DNA from: Vibrio sp. qd031 | GTDB lineage: Bacteria > Pseudomonadota > Gammaproteobacteria > Enterobacterales > Vibrionaceae | Length of the DNA: 64,000 nucleotides | Assembly (NCBI RefSeq): GCF_002100145.1 | Contig: NZ_JXQD01000025.1 | Span: 124,001-188,000 of the forward strand | Direction: 5' to 3' | In this document: piece by piece, positions 1 through 9,415 of the stretch | Layout: every line of letters begins with the position of its first letter | Position numbering within the stretch: the first letter of the stretch is position 1 | The notes under the pieces: generated by a model | What the model saw: only the letters and a program-made list of their open reading frames with translations | Told to the model about the DNA's origin: nothing | Databases searched by the model: none | Program-made: the position numbers and the translations under genes

Positions 1-1888
1 CGCAAGTGTGTATATGTCCAACCGTGACAGCGTATTTAAAAGCGCTGTCGCTCAGGATATGTACCGCGTTATGGACTCACTGTTGGGTGTAGACAATGAG
101 CGAAAACTGCGGGCCGCACTGGCGACGGGGCTGCTCGATGTATCGGTAGAACAGCTTCATCAACTAGGGCAAGATGAAGTGTTGTGGGAGCGTACTGTCA
201 GTGAGTTTGCGCTCTACCGAGAGCAGTGGCAAAAACAGGGTATATTACCGATGTTTCGCTCGCTGATGAATCGGCGCGAGATTGCACAGCGATGGGTGAG
301 TGAAGTGTCGCAAGATGGTGAACGAAAGCTGACAGACTTTATGCACTTAAGCGAGCTGCTACAACAGCACAGTCAAATGCTGGAAAGTGATCATGCTCTG
401 CTTCGTTGGTTTGGTGAAGCGATCGATAACGCTCATAGCGGAGAGGCCGCAGCGGACGATCAAATTTTGCGTCTAGAATCAGAAAAAGATCTGGTGCAGA
501 TTGTGACAATCCATAAATCGAAAGGGCTCGAATACGATCTGGTGTTCTTACCCTTTATTATGGGCTTTCGTCAGGCCAGCGACGCGAAATACTATGACCC
601 CGAGCACGCAAAGTCGGTGCTCGATCTTGCTAAAGGTGAGCAGAGTCTTGAGCGTGCAGACACTGAGCGTTTAGCCGAAGATTTACGTCTTTTGTATGTA
701 GCGATGACGCGGTCGGTTTATGGCTGCTTTGTTGGTGTCGCACCGGTGAAAAAAGGCAACCAAACCAAAGGCAATACGGGCGTGCATTTAAGTGCCATGG
801 GGTACTTACTGCAACAGCGCAATCCAATGGACTGCACCGGTTTTTATCAATCTATGGCGCAGTTTTTCCAGAGCTTGTTACCTCAAACAACTCGACAGGC
901 ATCCATACTGGAGTTGTCGCCGACCCCGTTTGTGTTAAGCGAAACAGAAGAATTCACAGCTAAGCCAGCCACGCTTTCTCATACAATAAATAATCAATGG
1001 AGAATGACCAGCTACTCTGGGTTGGTGAAACAAAGTCAGCATGGGCATGCAACGATCTCCGACTTAGAGTTGACTATACCGGCGTTTGATCTAGATTCGG
1101 CTCGCGAAGAGCAGATTGAGCAAGACGAGCTTATAGAGCAATCAATGTTCAGTTTCCCACGGGGTGCAAGGCCAGGTACGTTACTGCATACCATTTTTGA
1201 AGAGATTGATTTTACTGAGCCAAATAGTGACGACAATCAAATCATCGTAGCGCAGCTGCTGGAAAGAGAGGGTATCACTGGCGACTGGCTACCCGTAGTG
1301 ATGGACATGGTGAGCAAAGTGCTTAGCGCAGATTTGAGTCTTGCTCAACCGTCACAAGACCACTTAGATTGCCTTAAGCTTTGCGATAAAAATGCACAAC
1401 ATACTTTGGTGGAAATGGAGTTTGTCTTACCGTTAGAGTTGTTGTCAGCCACTCAATTTAATCAAATTGTTCGGCGTCATGATGCGCTGTCTAAGCAGGC
1501 AGACAACCTAGAATTTCGACCGGCTCAAGGGATGCTTAAAGGCTTCATCGATTTGATTTTCGAGCATCAAGGCAAATATTATGTGCTCGATTGGAAGTCG
1601 AATCATCTAGGTAATGACAACAGCGATTACCACCAACAGGCCTTACAGCAAGCAATGCTTGATCATCGCTATGATATGCAATATCAGATCTACTCCCTGG
1701 CACTGCATCGTTTTCTTCGGCAGCGCATTGCAAACTACTCCTATGAACAACATTTTGGTGGTGTGTATTACCTCTTTTTACGTGGAATCGATGGACAGTC
1801 CAACAATGGGATTTTTTATACCAAGCCTAGTGAAACACTGCTCGATGAGTTGGATGCGCACATTGCAGACAATGAGGAGGCGCTATGA
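1..1888 (+). CDS. recB: RecBCD exonuclease V beta subunit RecB, C-terminal half (5' truncated by window edge)
   Basis: RecB is the 3'-5' helicase and nuclease subunit of RecBCD, which processes double-strand breaks and loads RecA at Chi sites. The reading frame is open from the first bases, so the gene starts upstream; about 628 codons are visible of a family length near 1,200. Late superfamily I helicase motifs are present (VTIHKSKGLEYD around base 510, LLYVAMTRS around base 690). The C-terminal nuclease domain carries GFIDLIF and LDWKSN, with the catalytic aspartates near bases 1550 and 1589 and the lysine near 1595. It overlaps recD by four bases (ATGA), indicating translational coupling. 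The family identity is clear; only the N-terminus is missing. Confidence 0.97.
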   Translation, partial: ASVYMSNRDSVFKSAVAQDMYRVMDSLLGVDNERKLRAALATGLLDVSVEQLHQLGQDEVLWERTVSEFALYREQWQKQGILPMFRSLMNRREIAQRWVSEVSQDGERKLTDFMHLSELLQQHSQMLESDHALLRWFGEAIDNAHSGEAAADDQILRLESEKDLVQIVTIHKSKGLEYDLVFLPFIMGFRQASDAKYYDPEHAKSVLDLAKGEQSLERADTERLAEDLRLLYVAMTRSVYGCFVGVAPVKKGNQTKGNTGVHLSAMGYLLQQRNPMDCTGFYQSMAQFFQSLLPQTTRQASILELSPTPFVLSETEEFTAKPATLSHTINNQWRMTSYSGLVKQSQHGHATISDLELTIPAFDLDSAREEQIEQDELIEQSMFSFPRGARPGTLLHTIFEEIDFTEPNSDDNQIIVAQLLEREGITGDWLPVVMDMVSKVLSADLSLAQPSQDHLDCLKLCDKNAQHTLVEMEFVLPLELLSATQFNQIVRRHDALSKQADNLEFRPAQGMLKGFIDLIFEHQGKYYVLDWKSNHLGNDNSDYHQQALQQAMLDHRYDMQYQIYSLALHRFLRQRIANYSYEQHFGGVYYLFLRGIDGQSNNGIFYTKPSETLLDELDAHIADNEEAL

Positions 1889-4074
1889 CTGAGCAGCTCA
1901 AAGTGAACCAGAGCAGTCCCAACGTGTTATCACAATCGGTCGTACATGAGCTCAGTACATTGGTAAGCGAAGGTAAGTTGCGAGCCATTGATATGCAGTT
2001 TGGCAAATTGATGTTGCAGCTTTCTCGCCCCGCCGAGCCTTGTTCGCAATGGCTGATTGGGCTAATGGCTGCATTAGTCAGTTATGAACTAGGCCAAGGC
2101 AATATCTGTTTAGTGTTGCCACCACACGGCGACTTGCAGAGTTGGTTGTGTCAGCGTTTAGGACTATCCACCGAGCAGCGTCATCGACTGTCGTCCCAAT
2201 GGATCGTCCGAGAGCAGTGGCAATCAGACTTAAAAGCGTTCGCTGTGGTTGGCGAGGCGACTAGGCGTAGTGCAACCCCGATGATTCTTGATGGCGAGAG
2301 TTTGTATATTCAGCGGTATTGGTATTATGAGCAGTCGCTTGCATCGGCACTTGTTGAAATGGCGCATAACTCGGCAATTTCGCGCGAGCATCAAGCGCAG
2401 TTGGCGGCAACCCTAGAGCAACTTTTTAAGCGAGATTACCGTCTACTTTTTCAGCTTTGGCAGCAACAGACATTGGGCGAGGCAGACGCTAAAAATTGGT
2501 TGGTCTCCGCGCTCGATATTGCCGAGCCGCAGTCTGTTGATTGGGGCGCAATTTTCAGGCTGTTTGACAATGCAAAGTTATCCTCAGAGCTTGAGAGTCT
2601 AGATACACTGGTGCCCAACTCGGTGTGTTTGAATTGGCAAAAAGTCGCAGCAGCCGTGGCGCTGTCTAAGCAGTTCGCAATTATTTCTGGTGGGCCAGGA
2701 ACAGGTAAAACCACCACCGTCGTGAAATTGCTTGCGGCAGCAATAGAGCAATCAAAGCTTACTCGCAATCTGCAAAAAGACGAACAAGCCAAGAGTATGG
2801 TCATTCAGTTGGTGGCACCAACAGGCAAAGCTGCGGCTCGACTGACCGAATCCATTGGTGGCGCATTGCAAAAGCTGCCCATCGATCCCGAGATTAAAGC
2901 GCTCATTCCAACCAAAGCAAGTACGATTCATCGACTGCTAGGCGCTATCCCAAATAATCCCGAATTTAAACATCATAGTCGTAACCCTTTGCATCTTGAT
3001 ATGTTGATCGTTGATGAGGCATCGATGGTCGACTTATCCATGATGGTGAAATTGGTGGATGCGTTACCCAAGCATGCTCGTTTAGTGCTGCTGGGAGACA
3101 AAGATCAATTGTCCTCAGTGGAAGCGGGTGCTGTATTAGGTGATTTGTTTAGCTTTCATCGACCAGGATACAGCGAAGCAACTCAGCTGCTGCTGACTCA
3201 GCTAACGGGCTATCAACATGTGCAAGCTCAATCATCGGTAGGTGTGTTGACCGACAACCTCTGCCTATTACAAAAGAGCTATCGCTTTGACGCGCAATCT
3301 GGCATTGGCCAACTTGCACGTGCCGTTAATATCGGCAGTACCGCGCAGTATCATAAGATCAAAGACGACAACTTTAGTGACATTGAACGATACTCGTTGG
3401 ACAGTGAACACTATAGCCAGCTTTTTAAACAGCTAGGCAAGCGATATCGAGCTTATTTGGATCACCAAAGTTCGCAGGATATGGAAAGCGATGTGCCTGA
3501 AAGCCAGATGTTTGAGATTGCCAAAGCTAAGCTCAAACTGTTTCAAACGACCCGGCTGTTGTGCGCGGTGAGAGAAGGTGAGTTTGGTGTTGTTCAGTGT
3601 AACAGGCGCATAGAACGAGAGTTGGCCGCGCAAAGGCTTATCCAACCTAGCGAGTTGTGGTACGTTGGGCGGCCTATAATGGTGACGCAAAATGACCATA
3701 GCTTGGGACTGTTTAACGGTGATATTGGCATTTGTCTGATTGACCAGTCCAACCCTGAGGGGCGATTGAAAGTCTATTTTGAGCTGCCCGATGGCAATAT
3801 TAAAGCGGTACTTCCAAGTCGAGTACCAGCTCATGAAACGGGCTTTGCGATGACCATACATAAATCACAAGGCAGCGAGTTTGACGCCACCTATATGCTG
3901 CTTCCGCAAAACTATACGCCGCTGCTAAGCCGAGAGCTGGTGTACACCGGGATCACAAGAGCCAAAAAGTCACTACACTTGTACGCGAATACTGATGTCA
4001 TAGAACGGGCGATTAACTCACCAACACAACGGGCGAGTGGACTGGCTCGTGCGCTTGAGAAAACGAAGGTTTAG
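1885..4074 (+). CDS. recD: RecBCD exonuclease V alpha subunit RecD
   Basis: RecD is the fast 5'-3' superfamily I helicase of RecBCD. The 729-residue product has Walker A GGPGTGKT at residues 269-276, Walker B VDEAS around residue 377, LLGDKDQLSSVEAG near 400, and a late helicase motif TIHKSQGSEFD near 655. It is about 120 residues longer than the E. coli protein as I remember it, mostly through a longer N-terminal region and inserts. It starts inside the recB stop codon, so the two are co-translated. It converges on argA with a short hairpin-containing gap. Confidence 0.97.
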   Translation: MTEQLKVNQSSPNVLSQSVVHELSTLVSEGKLRAIDMQFGKLMLQLSRPAEPCSQWLIGLMAALVSYELGQGNICLVLPPHGDLQSWLCQRLGLSTEQRHRLSSQWIVREQWQSDLKAFAVVGEATRRSATPMILDGESLYIQRYWYYEQSLASALVEMAHNSAISREHQAQLAATLEQLFKRDYRLLFQLWQQQTLGEADAKNWLVSALDIAEPQSVDWGAIFRLFDNAKLSSELESLDTLVPNSVCLNWQKVAAAVALSKQFAIISGGPGTGKTTTVVKLLAAAIEQSKLTRNLQKDEQAKSMVIQLVAPTGKAAARLTESIGGALQKLPIDPEIKALIPTKASTIHRLLGAIPNNPEFKHHSRNPLHLDMLIVDEASMVDLSMMVKLVDALPKHARLVLLGDKDQLSSVEAGAVLGDLFSFHRPGYSEATQLLLTQLTGYQHVQAQSSVGVLTDNLCLLQKSYRFDAQSGIGQLARAVNIGSTAQYHKIKDDNFSDIERYSLDSEHYSQLFKQLGKRYRAYLDHQSSQDMESDVPESQMFEIAKAKLKLFQTTRLLCAVREGEFGVVQCNRRIERELAAQRLIQPSELWYVGRPIMVTQNDHSLGLFNGDIGICLIDQSNPEGRLKVYFELPDGNIKAVLPSRVPAHETGFAMTIHKSQGSEFDATYMLLPQNYTPLLSRELVYTGITRAKKSLHLYANTDVIERAINSPTQRASGLARALEKTKV

Positions 4075-4090
4075 CTTTGATAAATCGCTC

Positions 4091-4123
4091 CATGGCCCAA
4101 AGGGTTTTACCATTTGGGCCATG
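4091..4123. terminator. Inverted repeat between convergent recD and argA
   Basis: CATGGCCCAAA at 4091-4101 pairs with TTTGGGCCATG at 4113-4123 around an 11-base loop. It lies between convergent stop codons, as a bidirectional terminator would. There is no clean T-tract on either side, so intrinsic termination is uncertain. Confidence 0.5.
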
Positions 4124-4130
4124 ACAGCGT

Positions 4131-5471
4131 CTAGATGATGTCTAAAACGAGGATCTTAGAGTTACGATGGTAGTTGTATAGCTGCTGTTTTTGCACAGGT
4201 AGAGACTCTAACTGTGACTCGTAAAAACCTTGCTCTCTAAACCAATGCAAACTGTGCGTGGTTAGCACAAACATTTGATCAATGCCTTGAGCAAGACATT
4301 GCTGCTTCATATGCTCTATCAGTTTTAACCCTCTGTTGCCATCACGGTAGTCTGGGTGGATAGCAACGCAGGCCATTTCGGCCATCTTTTCATTCGGGTA
4401 CGGGTAAAGAGCGGCGCAACCAATGACCACCTGATCTTTTTCGATGAGGGTGAAGCGCTCGATTTCTTGCTCCAATTGCTCGCGAGAACGACGAACCAAT
4501 ACACCTTGTTGCTCCAGAGGTTGAATTAGATCCAATATCCCGCCAATGTCGGAAATACCGGCAATACGTACTTGCTCCGCGCTGTGGGTTACGATTTGAG
4601 TACCAATACCATCTCGTGAGAAAAGCTCTTGGATCAACGCCCCATCATCTTGATAGCTCACCAAGTGCGATCGATATACTCCGTTGAGACAGGCTTTAAC
4701 CGCGCCGTGTAAAAAGCGCAATGTTCCTTCAGTGTTATCGGCTGAGGATCCGTCACTGTTCATTTCTGCTTGGTGCAATAGGTCGTCAATTTGACTTGGG
4801 AAGAGCTCGGCTATGACGTCACCATTGGTATCCAAGTACCCTTGCTGCGAACTGAATCCGATGAGTTTTGCAGCATTTAGCTGTATCGCCACTGCTGTGG
4901 CAATTTCTTCAGCGGGAATATTAAAACACTCTCCAGTGACGGAGCCCGCCACAGGACCAAGCAACACAATCGTGCCTTGATCGAGCTGTCTATTGATGCC
5001 CGCCACATCGATACGTCGAATTTTACCACTATGTTGATAGTCGACCCCATCATCGATACCTAAAGGCTGTGCAATGACAAAGTTGCCGCTGATGACATTG
5101 AGCTCGGTCCCCGCCATTGGGGTATTGTTCAGGCTCATGGATAAGTTGGCAGTAATGGCAAGTTGCAGTTGTCCGGCAATGCGCATAATAGTCGTCAGTG
5201 CAGCATGATCGGTAATGCGTCGCTGTTTATGATAACGCGATGAACAATTGGTATTGGCTAACTGTTGGTTAATTTGAGGTCGGGCACCGTGCACCAGCAC
5301 TAACTTAACCCCTAAACTGTGTAGAAGTGCAATATCACTGATTATATTAGAAAAATTGCTATGGCTGATGGCTTCACCGGGTAACATGATCACCATGGTT
5401 GTTCCACGGTGCAAGTTTACATAGGGCGTGGACTGCCTAAACCCTTTAACCAGAGCGGTACTTCGTTGCAT
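4131..5471 (-). CDS. argA: Amino-acid N-acetyltransferase (N-acetylglutamate synthase) ArgA
   Basis: ArgA makes N-acetylglutamate from acetyl-CoA and glutamate, the first step of arginine synthesis. The 446-residue protein has an N-terminal amino-acid-kinase-like regulatory domain ([11 protein letters not shown] near residue 60) and a C-terminal GNAT domain with the acetyl-CoA loop RDGNRG. Length fits the classical bifunctional-looking ArgA family. I chose the ATG at 5471 over an in-frame ATG at 5489 because AAGGA lies seven bases upstream of it. Weak ARG-box-like sequence lies upstream. It is a single gene divergent from mltA. Confidence 0.96.
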   Translation of the reverse strand: MQRSTALVKGFRQSTPYVNLHRGTTMVIMLPGEAISHSNFSNIISDIALLHSLGVKLVLVHGARPQINQQLANTNCSSRYHKQRRITDHAALTTIMRIAGQLQLAITANLSMSLNNTPMAGTELNVISGNFVIAQPLGIDDGVDYQHSGKIRRIDVAGINRQLDQGTIVLLGPVAGSVTGECFNIPAEEIATAVAIQLNAAKLIGFSSQQGYLDTNGDVIAELFPSQIDDLLHQAEMNSDGSSADNTEGTLRFLHGAVKACLNGVYRSHLVSYQDDGALIQELFSRDGIGTQIVTHSAEQVRIAGISDIGGILDLIQPLEQQGVLVRRSREQLEQEIERFTLIEKDQVVIGCAALYPYPNEKMAEMACVAIHPDYRDGNRGLKLIEHMKQQCLAQGIDQMFVLTTHSLHWFREQGFYESQLESLPVQKQQLYNYHRNSKILVLDII

Positions 5472-5527
5472 TGCTGCGTCCTTACACATTGATGTTATTG
5501 CAAAATCGTCGATATTGTGACTAAAAA

Positions 5528-5552
5528 TGCAATAATAATCAATAAATATTCC
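5528..5552. promoter_or_regulatory. Possible degenerate ARG boxes upstream of argA
   Basis: TCAATAAATATTCC at 5539-5552 matches the ArgR half-sites TGAAT/ATTCA at eight of ten defined positions. An overlapping weaker match, TGCAATAATAATCA, begins at 5528. The centre spacing (about 11 bp) differs from the usual 21 bp tandem arrangement, so this is only suggestive. AT-richness alone could produce it. Confidence 0.3.
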
Positions 5553-5646
5553 ACATTATGGAGTTGAAACAAATGATTGCTTTCGATTGTGCCTTTGCGA
5601 TGAATTTGCGATCATGGCGCAAAATATTCGTTAAAAGGACAGCGAC

Positions 5647-6762
5647 TTGATTAACACCGTCAAGGGAACAGGCCAATGGGGTAGCGTGGGACTCATTGCC
5701 TCGTTATTTCTCTTTGGATGTGCCCCTTCCAATGAGCTTGGGAAACAACACTATGAGCAGGAATTTACGGCACCGTTAACTGAAACCGACGTAATACAGT
5801 CGACGGTGACGCGAGATTACACGCGCTTTGGCGATCAAGCGGATCTTGTTCTGATTAATTCTCCATCTCTTAATCAGCGCTATCGAGAGTTGTATAACGC
5901 GCTAAGTGACTGGGCGATTGCGGATGGCGATCCCGAGAACCTAGCACAGTATGATATTGAAGTTGCTCAGCTTTCCGGCGGCGATCGTAAAGGCAATGTG
6001 TTATTTACTGGGTATTTTTCACCCGTCATCGAAATGCGTCATCAGCCGGATGAAACCTATCGCTTCCCAGTGTACTCAAATCCTGGGTGTGGCGAGCAGT
6101 GTCCAACACGCGCGCAAATTAACGACGGCGCATTAGAAGGCCAAGGGCTTGAAATTGGTTACGCAGCCTCTCAAATAGCCCCTTTTCTGATGGAAGTTCA
6201 AGGCAGCGGGTTTGTGCACTTTGGTGATGACAATAGCATGCAATACTTCGCTTACTCAGGAAAAAACAACAAACCTTACGTGAGCATTGGTCGAGTATTG
6301 ATTGAAAGCGGCGAGGTTCCAAGAGAGCAGATGTCGGTGACGGCAATCAAAGAGTGGGTGGCCAGTCAGCCAGAAGAAAAAGTCACACAGCTACTGGAAC
6401 AAAATCCTTCTTATGTGTTTTTTCAACCCAACGATAATTTAGATGTGAAAGGCAGCGCAGGCATTCCACTGTTGCCTTTGGCCAGTGTCGCTGGCGATCG
6501 CTCGTTATTTCCTATGGGAACCCCAATACTAGCTGAAGTTCCCTTGCTGAATGCCGATGGCAGTTGGTCGGGTGTACATCAACTTCGGTTGCTGATTGTG
6601 TTGGACACCGGTGGTGCGGTAAAAGGCAGTCACCTGGATCTGTATCATGGGATGGGGGCACACTTAGGAAAACAGTCTGGTTACTATAAACATTTTGGAC
6701 GAGTGTGGAAGCTGGGACTCAGCGGCACAGAAACCGCGCAGCCTTGGCAGTTAACTGACTAG
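5647..6762 (+). CDS. mltA: Membrane-bound lytic murein transglycosylase A (MltA)
   Basis: MltA cleaves the MurNAc-GlcNAc bond of peptidoglycan from the outer membrane, forming 1,6-anhydro ends. The 371-residue product has a lipoprotein signal ending in LFGC (Cys25), the MltA core (EVQGSGFVHFGDD, IGRVLIESGEV), and a C-terminal 3D domain with DTGGAVKGSHLDLYHG, which contains the aspartates expected at the active site. Translation starts at TTG 5647, preceded by AAAAGGA with suitable spacing; no ATG in frame would keep the signal peptide. It is monocistronic, closed by a strong terminator at 6773-6799. Confidence 0.96.
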   Translation: MINTVKGTGQWGSVGLIASLFLFGCAPSNELGKQHYEQEFTAPLTETDVIQSTVTRDYTRFGDQADLVLINSPSLNQRYRELYNALSDWAIADGDPENLAQYDIEVAQLSGGDRKGNVLFTGYFSPVIEMRHQPDETYRFPVYSNPGCGEQCPTRAQINDGALEGQGLEIGYAASQIAPFLMEVQGSGFVHFGDDNSMQYFAYSGKNNKPYVSIGRVLIESGEVPREQMSVTAIKEWVASQPEEKVTQLLEQNPSYVFFQPNDNLDVKGSAGIPLLPLASVAGDRSLFPMGTPILAEVPLLNADGSWSGVHQLRLLIVLDTGGAVKGSHLDLYHGMGAHLGKQSGYYKHFGRVWKLGLSGTETAQPWQLTD

Positions 6763-6772
6763 ACTTTTTGCC

Positions 6773-6802
6773 AAAGAGTGCGTATAAAACGCACTCTTTT
6801 TT
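6773..6802 (+). terminator. Rho-independent terminator of mltA
   Basis: AAAGAGTGCGT (6773-6783) and ACGCACTCTTT (6789-6799) form an 11-bp stem with a 5-base loop, followed by T residues. It lies just upstream of the tcdA start and rules out the longer tcdA reading frame beginning at 6768. Confidence 0.9.
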
Positions 6803-6824
6803 GATTTACAATCCAGGTTTGAAT

Positions 6825-7637
6825 ATGCGCGAATTATCTTCACCAGCAAGCGATGGCTACCAGCAAAGATTTGGTGGAACAGCACGACTGTATGGAGCTC
6901 AGCAGTTAGAGCTGTTTAGAGCCGCACATGTATGTGTAATCGGTATTGGTGGAGTGGGTTCTTGGGCAGCAGAGGCACTTGTTCGTTCAGGTATTGGTGA
7001 AATTACGCTTATTGATATGGATGATGTCTGTGTCACCAACATCAATCGTCAAATTCACGCGATGCAAGGCACAGTAGGTCAAAGCAAAATTGAGGTCATG
7101 GAAGCTCGAATAAAGCTGATCAATCCAGAGTGTAAGGTCAACTTGATCGATGATTTTATTGGCCCAGAGAATCAAGCCGACTATTTGAGTCAGGACTATG
7201 ATTATGTGCTGGATGCTATCGACAGTGTAAAAGCCAAAGCGAGCTTGCTGGCTTATTGTAAGCGCAACAAGATCAAGGTGATCACAACCGGTGGTGCTGG
7301 TGGCCAGATTGACCCAACTCAAATTCAAGTTGCTGATTTAACTCGGACCATTCAGGATCCTCTCGCGAAGAAGCTTAAAGATCATCTACGCCGCTTTCAT
7401 AACTTCAGTAAAAACCCACAACGAAAATTTGGCATCGAATGTGTTTATTCCACGGAGCAACTTAAATACCCGCAACCGGACGGCAGCGTATGTGGTGTAA
7501 AGAGCACGGCAGAAGGGCCAAAACGCATGGATTGTGCCAGTGGCTTTGGAGCCGCAACCATGGTAACCGCTACGTTTGGTTTTGTTGCGGTGTCGAGAAT
7601 TTTGGATAAGTTAGTCGCTAAACATATTATTAAGTAA
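6825..7637 (+). CDS. tcdA: tRNA threonylcarbamoyladenosine dehydratase TcdA (CsdL)
   Basis: TcdA is an E1-like ATP-dependent enzyme that dehydrates t6A37 of ANN-decoding tRNAs to the cyclic form ct6A. The 270-residue protein has the ThiF/MoeB Rossmann motif GIGGVGS (residues 40-46), the nucleotide-contacting IDMDDVCVTNINRQ, and VLDAIDSVKAK. An in-frame extension to 6768 exists but would begin inside the mltA terminator, so I use the ATG at 6825, which gives the normal family length. csdE follows 8 bases downstream. In E. coli the Csd sulfur relay supports ct6A formation, matching this pairing. Confidence 0.95.
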   Translation: MRELSSPASDGYQQRFGGTARLYGAQQLELFRAAHVCVIGIGGVGSWAAEALVRSGIGEITLIDMDDVCVTNINRQIHAMQGTVGQSKIEVMEARIKLINPECKVNLIDDFIGPENQADYLSQDYDYVLDAIDSVKAKASLLAYCKRNKIKVITTGGAGGQIDPTQIQVADLTRTIQDPLAKKLKDHLRRFHNFSKNPQRKFGIECVYSTEQLKYPQPDGSVCGVKSTAEGPKRMDCASGFGAATMVTATFGFVAVSRILDKLVAKHIIK

Positions 7638-7645
7638 GGTTTCCC

Positions 7646-8095
7646 ATGAGTTTTGACGCCAGCGCTTTTGGTCCGCAAATCAATCATCAGCAAATTGTTG
7701 AAGAGTTGTCTCATCTTAAAGGGTGGGAAAACAAATATCGTCAGGTCATCAAATGGGGCAAGCTACTGCCCGTTATGAGTGACACTAATAAAGAGCAATT
7801 GGTTGAAGTCGCTGGATGTGAAAGCCAAGTGTGGCTCTATTGTGAGCCGGTTAAAGTGGGTAAACTTTCATTTTGGCAAGTCCATGCAGATTCCGATGCA
7901 CGTATTGTTCGAGGGCTTATCGCTATCGTACAAGCGGCGTTTAATGGTCAAACGAGTGAGACGATACTGGGTTTTGATGTCGCGGAATATTTTGAAAAGC
8001 TCGGTTTGATTGAGCATTTGAGCCCTTCTCGAGGCAACGGTTTACGTGCCATTGTTGACCAGATCATTGAGCAGGTCGAGCAGCACCAAAACTAA
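7646..8095 (+). CDS. csdE: Cysteine desulfurase sulfur acceptor CsdE (SufE family)
   Basis: CsdE accepts persulfide sulfur from the desulfurase CsdA and passes it on. The 149-residue protein is a single SufE domain; the acceptor cysteine is Cys58 in the motif VEVAGCESQVWL. It lies 8 bases after tcdA and converges on csdA, so the three functional partners sit together but in two transcription units, unlike E. coli where csdA and csdE are co-directional. CsdE is chosen over SufE because of the csdA and tcdA neighbours. Confidence 0.93.
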   Translation: MSFDASAFGPQINHQQIVEELSHLKGWENKYRQVIKWGKLLPVMSDTNKEQLVEVAGCESQVWLYCEPVKVGKLSFWQVHADSDARIVRGLIAIVQAAFNGQTSETILGFDVAEYFEKLGLIEHLSPSRGNGLRAIVDQIIEQVEQHQN

Positions 8096-8117
8096 TAAAA
8101 AGTGCCGAAAATGGTTC

Positions 8118-8148
8118 AGCAGAGCTTACTCTTTAAGCTCTGCTTTTT
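8118..8148. terminator. Terminator between convergent csdE and csdA
   Basis: AGCAGAGCTTA (8118-8128) pairs with TAAGCTCTGCT (8134-8144) around a 5-base loop and is followed by TTTT on the + strand. It ends the tcdA-csdE transcript; the minus strand lacks an equally good T-run. Confidence 0.85.
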
Positions 8149-8200
8149 CCTGTCTATAGCCTACGAATTCACTGATTAAAAGCTGCAATACATCGAGATG

Positions 8201-9415
8201 CTACAGGATATCGAGCGCCTTAATCACGGCGCTCACAAACGCATCGACCTCTTCCACTGTATTGTAAATCGCAAACGACGCCCTCACGGTTCCTTTTACG
8301 CCAAGAGCATCCATCATTGGATGAGCACAGTGGTGTCCAGCCCTAACTGCAATGCCTTGTTGATCGAGCAGCGTCGCGATATCTTGATGGTGAACACCAT
8401 CAACAACAAAGGTTAATACTGAGGCATCGGCTTGATAACCAATAATGTTTATATCTTCGACAAGTGAGAGCTTGGCATAAGCTCGATTTTGCAACGTCTT
8501 AATGTGAGCTTCACAGGCTGCTCTATCTAGATTGTTGAGCCATTCAATGGCCGTTGCTAACGCAATTGCCCCAGCGGTATTTGGCGTTCCTGCTTCAAAT
8601 TTTCCCGGTAAATCGTTAAAGGTGGTTTTGTCAAAAGAGACTTTGGTGACCATTTTGCCACCACCATGCCACACAGGCATACTGTCGAGTAGAGACTGCT
8701 TTCCATACAATACGCCGATACCGGTCGGGGCAAACATCTTATGTCCAGAAAAGACATAAAAATCGGCATCAAGGGCTGATACGTCGACGTTTTCATGGGC
8801 AACGGCTTGGGCACCATCGACAAGTACAACGGCACCAATGTCATGGGCAAGGGCAATGACTTGTTCAATCGGTTGATGGGTCCCTGTGACATTGGATACA
8901 TGCCCAATCGCAACAATCTTAGTGTTGGCGCTGAACGCGCTCTGATAGTCCTCAACCTTCATGGTGCAGTCTGGCTGCATAGGCACTTTAACAATAGAAG
9001 CGCCTGTTTGCTCTGCAACAATTTGCCAAGGGACGATATTGGCGTGATGCTCCATTTCACCGATGACGATTTCATCGCCTTCGGTAAGTATCGATCGAGC
9101 ATAGCTTTGAGCCACTAGGTTAATGGCTTCGGTTGCACCACGTGTCCAAACAATTTCTTTGCTAGAGCTGGCACCGATAAACGTTGCGACAGTATCTCGG
9201 GCTTGTTCAAATTGCTCGGTCGCTTTTGCTGTGAGCCGATGACTGCCGCGATGTACGTTCGCATTTTGTTGGCTGTAATAATGGGTGATGGCATCGATCA
9301 CCACTTGCGGTTTGTGCGTTGTCGCAGCGCTATCTAAATAGACAGTGCATTCATCATCATGCGATCCGTTTTGGACTGCGGGAAATTGAGCTCGTATGGC
9401 GAGTTGATCAAACAC
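8201..9415 (-). CDS. csdA: Cysteine desulfurase CsdA
   Basis: This PLP enzyme removes sulfur from cysteine as an enzyme-bound persulfide. The 404-residue class V aminotransferase-fold protein has the PLP lysine at Lys226 (SGHKMFAP) and the persulfide cysteine at Cys363 (RAGHHCAHPMM). The N-terminal block LDSAATTHKP is also typical. The group II type loop and the neighbouring csdE identify it as CsdA rather than IscS; SufS is the closest alternative, but no suf genes are nearby. Its start overlaps the end of yajL by 8 bases, so panE, yajL and csdA probably form one minus-strand unit. Confidence 0.94.
   Translation of the reverse strand: MFDQLAIRAQFPAVQNGSHDDECTVYLDSAATTHKPQVVIDAITHYYSQQNANVHRGSHRLTAKATEQFEQARDTVATFIGASSSKEIVWTRGATEAINLVAQSYARSILTEGDEIVIGEMEHHANIVPWQIVAEQTGASIVKVPMQPDCTMKVEDYQSAFSANTKIVAIGHVSNVTGTHQPIEQVIALAHDIGAVVLVDGAQAVAHENVDVSALDADFYVFSGHKMFAPTGIGVLYGKQSLLDSMPVWHGGGKMVTKVSFDKTTFNDLPGKFEAGTPNTAGAIALATAIEWLNNLDRAACEAHIKTLQNRAYAKLSLVEDINIIGYQADASVLTFVVDGVHHQDIATLLDQQGIAVRAGHHCAHPMMDALGVKGTVRASFAIYNTVEEVDAFVSAVIKALDIL

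Noticed and set aside
3433..3861. 142-codon frame antisense to recD
   Set aside because: Fully inside recD on the other strand, with no ribosome site and no recognisable motif.
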